NCBI GenBank assembly: GCA_025454095.1 | Contig: JALOPC010000109.1 | Location: 1 to 7,328 of the forward strand | Direction of reading: 5' to 3' | From: Syntrophales bacterium | Lineage (GTDB): Bacteria > Desulfobacterota > Syntrophia > Syntrophales > UBA2192 | Length of the DNA: 7,328 nt | Shown here: piece after piece, positions 1-6,175 of the stretch | How positions within the stretch are numbered: position 1 is the first letter of the stretch | Layout of the letters: every line of letters begins with the position of its first letter | The notes under the pieces: model-generated | Told to the model about the DNA's origin: nothing | Databases searched by the model: none | The model's input: the letters and a program-made list of their open reading frames with translations, nothing else | Position numbers and translations under genes: made by a program

Positions 1-77
1 CGGCTCAGATTCTCTCGGATCCCGCCGCTGACCAGGTCGAAGGAGATCCTTTTCAGTTCCTGCACGTTCAGGGTCAT
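1..77 (-). CDS. N-terminal fragment of an unrecognised protein (runs off the window)
   Basis: An ATG at 77-75 opens a frame that stays open to the window edge. It gives 25 residues beginning MTLNVQELKRISFDLVSGG and ending IRENLS. This is too little for me to recognise a family, so I name no function. The start is supported by a purine-rich GAGG just before the ATG, although its spacing is short, and by two promoter-like sequences pointing at it (138-154 and 191-219, minus strand). It lies downstream of pxpC on the same strand but 289 bases away. With its own promoters, it is probably a separate transcription unit rather than the last gene of the pxp operon. The fragment shows no signal peptide and no clear membrane segment. 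Confidence 0.55.
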   Translation of the reverse strand, partial: MTLNVQELKRISFDLVSGGIRENLS

Positions 78-137
78 GGCCTCGTTCCGGCCCCCGGGAG
101 GAGTCACTGGCGGGGGTGCCTGAAATTACCCTTGGAC

Positions 138-154
138 AAGCAGGGACCATGCCA
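138..154 (-). promoter_or_regulatory. Candidate sigma-54 (-24/-12) promoter for the gene at 77
   Basis: Read on the minus strand the site is TGGCATGGTCCCTGCTT. It has GG and GC separated by exactly 10 bases and matches the usual TGGCACG-N4-TTGC pattern at all but two informative positions. The -12 C falls at about 140, so transcription would begin near 128, leaving a leader of about 50 bases before the ATG at 77. Sigma-54 promoters need an activator bound upstream; none is identified here. The sequence match is direct, the activity is inferred. Confidence 0.5.
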
Positions 155-190
155 TTTCGGACCGAAGAAGGAAAAAAGGACGGCAGGGAA

Positions 191-219
191 ACTATACGTA
201 ATCTATAGCGTTTTCTCAA
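191..219 (-). promoter_or_regulatory. Candidate sigma-70 promoter for the gene at 77
   Basis: On the minus strand TTGAGA (219-214) is followed after exactly 17 bases by TATAGT (196-191). Each hexamer is one base from consensus, in an AT-rich patch that stands out in a GC-rich region. The start point would be near 184. It lies about 50 bases upstream of the sigma-54-like site and points the same way. An inverted pair CTATA / TATAG (192-196 and 204-208) overlaps the -10 box and could be a regulator site. Confidence 0.5.
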
Positions 220-310
220 ATGCCGGATCGTTGACAGGAGGGGGCCGGGAAGGGGGGAAATGGCACCCTGCCGGCTTCTTGACACAGGGCCGCGATGCAG
301 CGCGAAAGCG

Positions 311-355
311 AAGACAATGAGGGAAGCCGAAGACGTGAAGCGCAGCGATTGTCTC
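311..355 (-). terminator. Weak candidate terminator after pxpC
   Basis: Downstream of the pxpC stop codon the transcript would read GAGACAAT, a loop of 29 bases, then ATTGTCTT. This gives a seven-pair stem plus one G-U pair, followed by a T-rich but broken stretch (CGCTTTCGC). The loop is long and there is no clean U run, so this may equally be a Rho-dependent end. A second short stem (CCCTG/CAGGG, 266-289) lies further downstream. Confidence 0.25.
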
Positions 356-366
356 GAAACGTAGCG

Positions 367-1320
367 TTACCGGGGCGAAACGAGATGGGCTTCCAGCTCC
401 CGCATGCGCAGGGCCTGCTCGCGGCAGACCCGGTGCGCCTCCTCGAGGGTGGACCGCCGGAACCTCACGCGGCTTCCCGGCACGGCCTGGGCGATCTTCG
501 GGATGTCCGACGAGATGACCGTGGCGATCTTCGAGTAGCCGCCCGTCGTCTGTTCGACGAGAAGGATGATGGGCTGTCCATCGGCGGGCAGCTGCACGTT
601 TCCCGGGATCGTGGGCTCCGAAATGATGCTCTGCGGAAACCCCTCGTCGTGGTGAACGGGCGGGCCCTGGAGCCGGTACCCCATGCGGTCCGCCTCCGGC
701 GTGATGTCGTAGGAAGAGCCGAAAAACGTGTCGAGCCCCCTGGCGAAGGCCTCTTCCTGGGGCCCCGGGATGGCCCGCAGCACGATGTCGGCGGTATGCA
801 CGGGGACGCTCTCCGGCGGGACACACCGGGGATGCCGGAGGGGCTGCCCCGCGAACCGGCCGAGCACGTCGCCCTTTCTGAGCGCCCTGCCCTCCACACC
901 CCCGATTTTCGCCTTCACACAGGTGGAGCGGCTTCCCATGACGAGGGGCACGTCGATGCCGCCGGTGACGGCAAGACAGGCCCGGCAGCCGCTTTTCGCC
1001 TGGCCGACCCGGATGAGGTCCCCTTTTCTTACGCGCAGGGTCCGCCACATCGGCGCGGCCTGCCGGTTGACCGTCAGGTCCATGTCGGCGCCCGCCAGGG
1101 CCACATCGGCTGCATCGCAGAGAACCTCCAGGACGGGCCCCGCCATCGTAACTTCAAGCGCGGCGGCGCCCTCCGGGTTTCCGACAAGCAGGTTGGCGAT
1201 CCGGAATGCCGTGAGATCCAGGGCGCCCGACGGGGGCACCCCCCGGTCGATGAACCGGTAACGGCCGCGGTCCTGGACGGTCGTCAGAGAGCCCGGCGAG
1301 ACCACGCGGAAGGCATCCAT
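367..1320 (-). CDS. pxpC: 5-oxoprolinase subunit PxpC (biotin-dependent carboxyltransferase-like domain)
   Basis: 317 residues, normal length for PxpC (YbgK/KipA family; Pfam AHS2 type). PxpC works with PxpA and PxpB in the cytoplasm to open 5-oxoproline to L-glutamate using ATP. Family signatures seen in order are TTVQDRGR (13-20), GVPPSGALD (27-35), LAVTGGID (116-123), MGSRST (128-133), DRMGYRLQG (211-219) and, near the end, IPGNVQLPADGQPI (238-251) with EQTTGGYSKIA (256-266). The start at 1320 is chosen because the residues from MDAFRVVSPG match the usual N-terminus, and because GGGGAGGG lies just upstream at the end of pxpB. Its ATG overlaps the pxpB stop by one base (TGATG), a sign of translational coupling. 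The same domain also occurs in urea amidolyase and KipA-type proteins, but the neighbouring pxpA and pxpB favour 5-oxoprolinase. No frameshift or missing motif was seen. Confidence 0.93.
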   Translation of the reverse strand: MDAFRVVSPGSLTTVQDRGRYRFIDRGVPPSGALDLTAFRIANLLVGNPEGAAALEVTMAGPVLEVLCDAADVALAGADMDLTVNRQAAPMWRTLRVRKGDLIRVGQAKSGCRACLAVTGGIDVPLVMGSRSTCVKAKIGGVEGRALRKGDVLGRFAGQPLRHPRCVPPESVPVHTADIVLRAIPGPQEEAFARGLDTFFGSSYDITPEADRMGYRLQGPPVHHDEGFPQSIISEPTIPGNVQLPADGQPIILLVEQTTGGYSKIATVISSDIPKIAQAVPGSRVRFRRSTLEEAHRVCREQALRMRELEAHLVSPR

Positions 1321-2024
1321 CACCGGCCCTCCCCTTCGCGGATGCGGTTGTATTCTGCGGGCGAGACGGGCACGAAACGGATTCGGTCCCCCGGCTCGTA
1401 GAGGAAAGGGTTCTCCCGCTCGGGGGCAAAGAGACGGAGAGGCGTGCGGCCGATGATCTGCCAGCCCCCCGGGCTGTCGACGGGGTACATGCCCGTCTGC
1501 GCCTCGGCGATGCCCACGGAGCCGCCGGGCAGAAGGGTCCGGGGCGTTTTCCGCCTCGGCGTGTGGATCCGGCTGTCGAGCCCGCCCAGGTAGCAGAACC
1601 CGGGCGTGAACCCGATCATGTAGATGGGGTAGACCGTCCCGGCGTGGATGGCGATGACCTCGTCGACGGTCAGGCCGCCGCGTTCCGCCACGAACCCGAT
1701 GTCCGGCCCGCACTCGCCCCCGTACAGGACGGGGATCTCCACGGTGCGCGGTTCCGGGACCTCGATCTCGCGCAGGCGCGCCTCGAGCCCCAGCAGGTGC
1801 GGGAGGATCCGATCGGGCGACGTGACGAGGGGGTCGTAGAGGATCGACAGGTTTCGGTACGCCGGGATGACGGCCTCGACGCCTTCGGGGAGGCTCCCCT
1901 TGACGAGCGCCGTCACGGCGCGCACCTTCTCGTTGACGGCGGGGTCGATCGCGTCGCCGTATTCGACGAGAACGGCCCTGTCCCCGCTCAGGCGGATCTG
2001 CGGTTTGTCGTAGAGGTGAGACAT
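1320..2024 (-). CDS. pxpB: 5-oxoprolinase subunit PxpB (allophanate hydrolase subunit 1-like)
   Basis: 234 residues, typical of PxpB (YbgJ/KipI family; AHS1 type). It partners PxpC in the cytoplasmic 5-oxoprolinase complex. Visible signatures are the N-terminal GDRAVLVEYG (14-23), IPVLYGGECGPD (97-108), GFTPGFCYLGGLD (138-150) and the long glycine-rich block at 166-195, including GSVGIAEAQTGMYP (168-181), SPGGWQIIGRTP (184-195) and then LRLF. I start at 2024 (MSHLYDKP) because AGGAAGG sits 5-10 bases upstream. An in-frame ATG at 2066 would add 14 residues without family similarity and would bury this ribosome site. The stop overlaps the pxpC start. Upstream, 160 bases holding a large inverted repeat separate it from pxpA, unlike the tight spacing elsewhere in the operon. 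A KipI-like regulatory role is the alternative, but is less likely next to pxpA. Confidence 0.93.
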   Translation of the reverse strand: MSHLYDKPQIRLSGDRAVLVEYGDAIDPAVNEKVRAVTALVKGSLPEGVEAVIPAYRNLSILYDPLVTSPDRILPHLLGLEARLREIEVPEPRTVEIPVLYGGECGPDIGFVAERGGLTVDEVIAIHAGTVYPIYMIGFTPGFCYLGGLDSRIHTPRRKTPRTLLPGGSVGIAEAQTGMYPVDSPGGWQIIGRTPLRLFAPERENPFLYEPGDRIRFVPVSPAEYNRIREGEGR

Positions 2025-2054
2025 ACTTCCTTCCTGCCCCGATCGGCGTCCCTG

Positions 2055-2184
2055 CGATACCCCCACAGGCAGCCATTTTGCAGCCAGATTGGGGTATCGG
2101 GTTCAGGGTATCGGGAAGGAAGAAGATTTCAATGATAAAAAGCTTTCGTACCTCCAGCCCCTATACCCGAGACCCGAAACCCCG
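2055..2184. repeat. Inverted-repeat element (REP/MITE-like) between pxpA and pxpB
   Basis: The left arm (2091-2115) and right arm (2158-2183) are inverted copies of one another, 20 of 25 positions matching by hand alignment, around a 42-base AT-richer centre that contains AAAGCTTT (2139-2146). The left arm itself contains GGGTATCGGG twice (2092-2101 and 2106-2115), a 14-base period. A further inverted piece, CGATACCCC, occurs at 2055-2063. The right arm stops one base from the pxpA stop codon. As RNA it would fold into a long stem inside the operon. The repetitive GGG(T/A)TCGGG units look like a dispersed intergenic element rather than a terminator, because no U run follows. No frame in it looks coding. 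Confidence 0.6.
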
Positions 2185-2964
2185 TTACTTGATGAAGCTG
2201 CCCATGGGTACAACGGAAATGCCCTCGGCTTCGATCGAGGAGCGGATCGTCCTGACCAGTTCCACCGCCGAGGGGTTGTCGCCGTGGACGCAGATCGTGT
2301 CGATCCGCATCGTGAGGACGCTGCCGTCGACGGCGACGATCCTCCCTTCCTTCGCCATGCGCAGGGCGCGCTCGGCAGCCGTTTTCGGGTCCTTGATGAC
2401 GGCGCCGGCAAGGCTTCTCGGGGCGAGCGTCCCCTCGGGCGTGTAGGCGCGGTCGGGGAAGGCCTCGAAGGCGACCCGGATGCCCGCCTCGTTCGCAATC
2501 CGGGTGACCAGCGGCGCCTGGGCCCCGCCGAGGGCGAGGTAGATGACGTCTTTGTCCACGCCCGCAATGGCTTCCACGATGGCCCGAATCATCGACTCGT
2601 TGCCGACGCTCATGTTGTAGAGGCTGCCGTGCGGCTTGACATGCTGGAGCTTCACCCCGTGGATGGCGCAGAAGGCCTTCACGGCCCCGACCTGGTAGGC
2701 GACATAGTCACGCACCTCGTCGGGCGTGCAGTCCAGGTTGCGCCGGCCGAACCCCACGAGATCGGGGTAGCCCGGGTGGGCGCCCACGCCGACCCCGTTG
2801 TCCTTCGCGAGCTTCACCGTCTTGTACATGACCCGGGGGTCGCCGGCGTGAAAGCCGCAGGCGATGTTGGCGGAGGTGACGTGCCGGATGACCTCGCCGT
2901 CCATGCCCATCGTCCAGGCGCCGAAGCTCTCTCCCATGTCGCAGTTGAGGTCGATTCTCTTCAT
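2185..2964 (-). CDS. pxpA: 5-oxoprolinase subunit PxpA (LamB/YcsF family)
   Basis: 259 residues, slightly longer than E. coli PxpA. The LamB/YcsF fold is a metal-dependent deacetylase-like barrel. In the PxpABC enzyme it acts with the PxpB/PxpC pair in ATP-dependent opening of 5-oxoproline to glutamate. Diagnostic blocks are DLNCDMGESFG (5-15), SANIACGFHAGDP (31-43), GAHPGYPDLVGFGRR (61-75), HVKPHGSLYN (108-117), FPDRAY (169-174), LAPRSLAGAVI (180-190) and ICVHGDNP (224-231). The acidic and histidine residues in these blocks are the likely active-site set. The start at 2964 has AAAGGGGGC upstream and gives the canonical MKRIDLNCDMGE opening. It follows dctM by only 13 bases, which ties the enzyme to the TRAP transporter. 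The sequence looks intact. No biotin carboxylase or carrier gene, which accompany this family in some other genomes, is present in the window. Confidence 0.94.
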   Translation of the reverse strand: MKRIDLNCDMGESFGAWTMGMDGEVIRHVTSANIACGFHAGDPRVMYKTVKLAKDNGVGVGAHPGYPDLVGFGRRNLDCTPDEVRDYVAYQVGAVKAFCAIHGVKLQHVKPHGSLYNMSVGNESMIRAIVEAIAGVDKDVIYLALGGAQAPLVTRIANEAGIRVAFEAFPDRAYTPEGTLAPRSLAGAVIKDPKTAAERALRMAKEGRIVAVDGSVLTMRIDTICVHGDNPSAVELVRTIRSSIEAEGISVVPMGSFIK

Positions 2965-2977
2965 CGCCGGCCCCCTT

Positions 2978-4282
2978 TCACTTCATTTTGCCCGGCAGGT
3001 ACAGGGCGATCTCGGGGAACACCGTCAGCAGCACCGTCGCCAGCAGCATGAGCAGGAAGAAGGGAAAGGCCGCCTTCGCGATGGTGAACAGGTCGTCGTT
3101 GTTGAGCCCGCTGATGACGAAGAGGTTGAAGCCCACGGGGGGCGTGACCTGCGCCAGTTCGATCATGACCACGAGGTAGATGCCGAACCAGACGAGGTCG
3201 AACCCGGCCGCGTCGATCAGGGGCAGCACCAGCGGCGCCGTCATGACGATCATGGAGAAGCCGTCGATGAGGCACCCGAGGAACAGGTAGAGGATCGTCA
3301 GGATGAGGATGAGCATGTAGGGCGACAGCTGCATGGAGACGACGGTCTGCGTGAGAGCCCTCGTGATGCCCAAAAAGCCCATCACGTTCGAGAGGTACGA
3401 GGCGCCCATGACGATGAGCATGATCATGCAGCTGGTCTTGACGGAGTTGATGAGGCTCACCTTGAAGACGTCCACGGTAAGGCTGCGGGTCAGCGCCGCG
3501 AAGAAGAAGGCCCCCACGACCCCCACGGCGCCGGCCTCCGTCGGCGTGGCCCAGCCCAGGTAGATGCTCCCGAGCACCATCATGACGAGGATGACGACGG
3601 GCGCGATGGCCGGGACGGCCCGGATGCGGTCCGACCAGGTGAAGCGGTCGTCGGCTTTCGGCGCCAGTTCCGGGCGGAGCAGGCACCGAACGAAGATGTA
3701 GCTGCTGAAGAGGCCCGCGATCATGAAGCCGGGGATGAAGCCCGCGATGAAGAGCTTGCCGATGCTCACATCGCCGATGATGCCGTAGACGAGCATCATC
3801 ATGCTCGGCGGGATCATGAAGCCCAGGGTGCCCGCCCCGGCGAGCGAGCCGATGGAGAGGTCGTGGTCGTAGTTGCGCTTCTGCAGTTCGGGCACGGTGA
3901 TTTTGCCCACGGTGGCCGTCGTGGCCGCCGAGGAGCCGCTCACGGCGGCAAAGAAGGTGCACGCCATGATGTTGACGTGGACGAGCCTGCCCGGGATCGG
4001 GTCCATCCAGGGCGCAAGCCCCCGGAACAGATCCGACGAGATGCGGCTGCGGAAGAGGATCTCGCCCATCCAGATGAAGAAGGGCAGCGCCATCATGGCC
4101 GAGCCGCTCGTGTTGTTCCAGGCCACGTTGGCGATGATCGAGCCGAAGGCCACGTCGCTGTAGAAGAAGAACCCGCCGATCCCCACGAGAAACAGCGAGA
4201 TGCCGACCCAGACGGAGCCGCCCAGAAAAAGGATGAGCAGGCCGCAGATCGTGGCCGATACGGGTCCCATGTCCAGCTGCAT
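2978..4282 (-). CDS. dctM: TRAP transporter large permease subunit (DctM type)
   Basis: 434 residues, the usual length for a separate DctM. This inner-membrane subunit carries substrate across the membrane by sodium- or proton-coupled transport, fed by the periplasmic binding protein. The sequence is hydrophobic throughout, with about a dozen membrane segments. Family blocks seen are FFAAVSGSSAATTATVG (110-126), AGAGTLGFMIPPSMMMLVYG (148-167), GWATPTEAGAVGV (243-255), the LIDGFSMIVMTAPLVLP stretch (338-354) and QVTPPVGFNLFVISGL (378-393). The two loops SGSSAATTATVG and TPPVGFNLF are the re-entrant hairpin tips where sodium and substrate are expected to bind. The start at 4282 has GGGGAG about ten bases upstream; a second in-frame ATG at 4270 is possible. 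It sits 29 bases after dctQ and 13 bases before pxpA, so the three are very probably co-transcribed. Confidence 0.95.
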   Translation of the reverse strand: MQLDMGPVSATICGLLILFLGGSVWVGISLFLVGIGGFFFYSDVAFGSIIANVAWNNTSGSAMMALPFFIWMGEILFRSRISSDLFRGLAPWMDPIPGRLVHVNIMACTFFAAVSGSSAATTATVGKITVPELQKRNYDHDLSIGSLAGAGTLGFMIPPSMMMLVYGIIGDVSIGKLFIAGFIPGFMIAGLFSSYIFVRCLLRPELAPKADDRFTWSDRIRAVPAIAPVVILVMMVLGSIYLGWATPTEAGAVGVVGAFFFAALTRSLTVDVFKVSLINSVKTSCMIMLIVMGASYLSNVMGFLGITRALTQTVVSMQLSPYMLILILTILYLFLGCLIDGFSMIVMTAPLVLPLIDAAGFDLVWFGIYLVVMIELAQVTPPVGFNLFVISGLNNDDLFTIAKAAFPFFLLMLLATVLLTVFPEIALYLPGKMK

Positions 4283-4311
4283 AGTACGGTTACTCCCCGT
4301 TCAACAACGGA

Positions 4312-4848
4312 TTACCGGCCGAGGTCGTCGGCCTCCTCCAGGATGCGGAGCCCCTGCGTGTCGCCCCGCAGCTGGGCAAGGCCCTTCAGGAACTCCGCCG
4401 CGAACTGCAGGGTCAACAGCAGCGACCCCACGGGCAGAAAGAACTGCGGGATCGCCAGGTAGGTCTCCGAGACCTGCATGGACTGGGACTCGCTGACCAC
4501 GGAGTCCCAGAAGAACTCCCAGGTGTACAGGGTCAGCGCCGCGCAGAAGAGGAAGCCCACCAAGTAGCAGACCATGTTGAACATGACGTGGGCCCGGCCC
4601 TTGAGGATGTGCGGCAGGAACATCATGCGGATGTGGCCGCGTTCGCGGAGCGTGTAGGCAAGCCCCATGAAGGTGAGCATGGCCATGAGGTAGCCCGTGT
4701 ACTCGTCGGCGATGTAGAGGGTCTTGTCGAGAAAGCTCCGATAGACGATCTCGGCGACGGAGATCACGAGCCCGACGGCCATGAAGATCCCCGCCAGCCA
4801 GCCGCCGATCCCGGAAAGATTGTCGATGAGGTGGATCAATTTTTTCAT
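4312..4848 (-). CDS. dctQ: TRAP transporter small permease subunit (DctQ type)
   Basis: 178 residues, normal for DctQ, with four hydrophobic segments at roughly 14-36, 49-67, 88-108 and 130-155. DctQ pairs with DctM in the inner membrane and is thought to help the binding protein dock. The DctQ pattern is visible in the N-terminal helix ending AEIVYRSFL (32-40), the acidic IADEYTGYLM (46-55), the basic cytoplasmic turn RERGHIRM (68-75) and the C-terminal TYLAIPQFFLPVGSLLL (129-145). I start at 4848 because MKKLIHLIDN is a typical opening and GGGGGCGG lies just upstream. An upstream ATG at 4884 would add twelve residues of non-family sequence. DctQ and DctM are separate here, not fused. It is separated from dctP by 103 bases containing a strong hairpin. 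Confidence 0.92.
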   Translation of the reverse strand: MKKLIHLIDNLSGIGGWLAGIFMAVGLVISVAEIVYRSFLDKTLYIADEYTGYLMAMLTFMGLAYTLRERGHIRMMFLPHILKGRAHVMFNMVCYLVGFLFCAALTLYTWEFFWDSVVSESQSMQVSETYLAIPQFFLPVGSLLLTLQFAAEFLKGLAQLRGDTQGLRILEEADDLGR

Positions 4849-4892
4849 GCCGCCCCCGCTCGCGCCGACCGGGCACGCGGGCAAAATAGCGA

Positions 4893-4923
4893 GGGACCAC
4901 GGAATTCGCCAAACCGTGGTCCC
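4893..4923 (-). terminator. Intercistronic hairpin between dctP and dctQ (partial terminator or mRNA stabiliser)
   Basis: Arms GGGACCACGG (4893-4902) and CCGTGGTCCC (4914-4923) form a perfect 10-bp stem with an 11-base loop. In the transcript the stem is followed by UCGCUAUUUUG, which has only a four-base U run set off from the stem. It therefore looks like a leaky terminator or a 3'-end protector for dctP mRNA. Such structures are known after binding-protein genes (for example malE), whose product is needed in excess over the membrane subunits. Confidence 0.6.
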
Positions 4924-4951
4924 CGCGTGGATTCCGTCAGGACTGCCTCGT

Positions 4952-5947
4952 TCAGCGGCCGACCTTCTTCAGGAAGTCCGCGTAGATCTTCTTGCCCTCG
5001 GGCGGCGCCGTCTTGAGCCACTCGGCGCGGATGCCCTGGGTGATCTTCTCGAGATCCTGCACCATCTGCTTGGAAGGCTTCACCGTCTCGATGCCGTTCT
5101 TGTTGCTGATGGCCTCCATGTCCTTGTCCCACTGGGGGCCGCGCTCCCACATGAGGGCCTCCATCTCCTTGCCCGCCTTCACCAGGGCGTCCTGCTGGGC
5201 CTTGGGAAGCTTCTTGAAAGCGGCCAGGTTGACGGTGACCATGTTCGTGGCGATCGTGATGTTCAGGGGCTCGAAGTACTTGAGCACTTCCCAGAACTTG
5301 GCATCCACGGCGGTGGGCGTCGAGGTCATGACGGAGTCGATGACGCCCGTCTGCAGGGAGGTGTAGACCTCGCTGAACGGCAGCGCCAGCGGGGTCGCCC
5401 CGACGGCTTCCATCACGAGGGCGCCGTTCTTGTCATAGGTGCGGGTCTTGAGACCCTTCAGATCTGCGATGGAGGTGACCTTCTTTTTCGTCCAGAGACC
5501 GGCGCCCGGCCAGGGGGCGATGTAGAGGATCTTCTGCTTCCACTTGCCCTCGGCTGTCTTGTCGAAGGCGGGCCGGGACAGGTCGATGAGCATCTTCAGT
5601 TCCTTGAAATCGCGCACCAGGAAGGGGAGCGTCACGATCTGGAAGACCTTCTCGTCGCCCGCCACGCCGCTGATGAGCATGTCGGAGACGGGCACCAGGC
5701 CGTCCCGGACGACCTTCAGCAGCTCGGGTCCCTTGTAGCCCAGGGCGCCGCCGCTGCTCACCACCAGCTCGAGCTCGCCGTTGGTGGCCTTCTTCACCTT
5801 CTCGGCGAATTCCGTCAGCCCGACACTGTGGTTGTTCTTCGGGGGCCATACCGAGTTCGCGTTCCACGTGGTCTTCGCGAAGCAGGGCGTCGCCAGAAAC
5901 GCCGCCGCGACGACCGTGACGATCATGAGCGTCCAGATCTTCTTCAT
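4952..5947 (-). CDS. dctP: TRAP transporter periplasmic substrate-binding protein (DctP type)
   Basis: 331 residues, standard for the DctP family. Residues 1-24 form a Sec signal peptide: MKK, a hydrophobic stretch, then CFA just before KTTW. The mature protein should be a soluble periplasmic two-lobed receptor that hands substrate to DctQM. Family features are VWPPKNNHSVGLTEFAEKV (33-51), a GALGYKGPELLKVVRDG stretch (67-83), LPFLVRDF (107-114), WTKKKVTSIADLKGLKTR (152-169), LPFSEVYTSLQTGVIDS (189-205) and the C-terminal helices. Arg169 in KTRT lies where this family has the conserved arginine that clamps the substrate carboxylate, so the ligand is probably a carboxylic acid. The ligand is not readable from sequence alone; 5-oxoproline is proposed because pxpABC follow in the same operon. 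The start at 5947 has AAAGGAGAGG nine bases upstream. It is the first gene of the operon. Confidence 0.94.
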   Translation of the reverse strand: MKKIWTLMIVTVVAAAFLATPCFAKTTWNANSVWPPKNNHSVGLTEFAEKVKKATNGELELVVSSGGALGYKGPELLKVVRDGLVPVSDMLISGVAGDEKVFQIVTLPFLVRDFKELKMLIDLSRPAFDKTAEGKWKQKILYIAPWPGAGLWTKKKVTSIADLKGLKTRTYDKNGALVMEAVGATPLALPFSEVYTSLQTGVIDSVMTSTPTAVDAKFWEVLKYFEPLNITIATNMVTVNLAAFKKLPKAQQDALVKAGKEMEALMWERGPQWDKDMEAISNKNGIETVKPSKQMVQDLEKITQGIRAEWLKTAPPEGKKIYADFLKKVGR

Positions 5948-6175
5948 ATGTCGCCTCTCCTTTTTTTGAAATGACGATTCGAGTGTGACGGGGTTCGCCG
6001 GACTGCACTCTCAAATCGATGACTTCACCGGCCCGGGGACGGACCGGGACCGACGGCGCCGTCACGGTTTTGTAACCCGGCGCCGCCTGGCGGCCCGCAG
6101 AGCTCTTTGATGGACAAACGGGATCGTCCGATATAGAAAGAAAGGAAAAAGGACCAACCCCGGCACTCGGACTCC
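5948..6175. promoter_or_regulatory. Divergent regulatory spacer between dctP and the AsmA-like gene
   Basis: This spacer must carry the promoter of the dctPQM-pxpABC operon and that of the plus-strand gene. For the plus strand, TTGATG (6107-6112), 17 bases and GATATA (6130-6135, overlapping TATAGA at 6132-6137) is a weak sigma-70 candidate. For the minus strand I see no convincing match; the best are TTGAGA (6014-6009) without a proper -10 box, and a poor TTGGTC-16-TATATC. Possible operator palindromes are GACGGCGCCGTC (6052-6063, perfect) and GGTTTTGTAACC (6066-6077, 4-bp arms). No open frame here looks coding. Confidence 0.4.

Noticed and set aside
231..236. Perfect TTGACA on the plus strand
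   Set aside because: No -10 box lies 15-19 bases downstream, and no plus-strand gene follows.
261..277. TGGCAC-like sigma-54 site on the plus strand with GG-N10-GC spacing
   Set aside because: The -24 half is perfect but the -12 half (CGGCTT) is poor, and it would point into the 3' end of pxpC with no plus-strand gene to serve.
203..1048. Minus-strand open frame in another reading frame across pxpC into the spacer
   Set aside because: It overlaps pxpC out of frame and its translation is Arg/Pro/Ala-rich low-complexity sequence. The pxpC frame carries the conserved motifs.
295..1401. Plus-strand open frame (368 codons) opposite pxpC and the end of pxpB
   Set aside because: It is the antisense shadow of a well-supported gene. 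There is no recognisable family and the composition is biased towards Arg, Gly and Pro.
1320..2066. Longer pxpB starting at 2066
   Set aside because: The extra 14 residues are unlike PxpB N-termini, and AGGAAGG sits properly spaced before the ATG at 2024.
2091..2183. CRISPR-like repeats in the pxpA-pxpB gap
   Set aside because: The repeat units are about 10 bases, partly inverted, and have no unique spacers of regular length, so this is not a CRISPR array.
367..2964. Urea or allophanate pathway (urea amidolyase) for the AHS1/AHS2-type pair
   Set aside because: There is no amidase or biotin carboxylase domain in the window, and a LamB/YcsF-family pxpA is present, which marks the 5-oxoprolinase combination.
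2864..4462. Long plus-strand open frame (532 codons) opposite dctM and dctQ
   Set aside because: Its translation is dominated by Asp, Glu, His and Arg repeats, typical of the antisense of a hydrophobic high-GC gene. DctM and DctQ on the other strand have full family motifs.
4312..4884. Longer dctQ starting at 4884
   Set aside because: The extra 12 residues have no family similarity, and the upstream start would place the good ribosome site before 4848 inside the coding region.
4781..5974. Plus-strand open frame (397 codons) opposite dctP
   Set aside because: It lies opposite a gene with a signal peptide and clear DctP motifs. The translation is rich in His, Leu, Gly and Arg repeats and shows no family signal.
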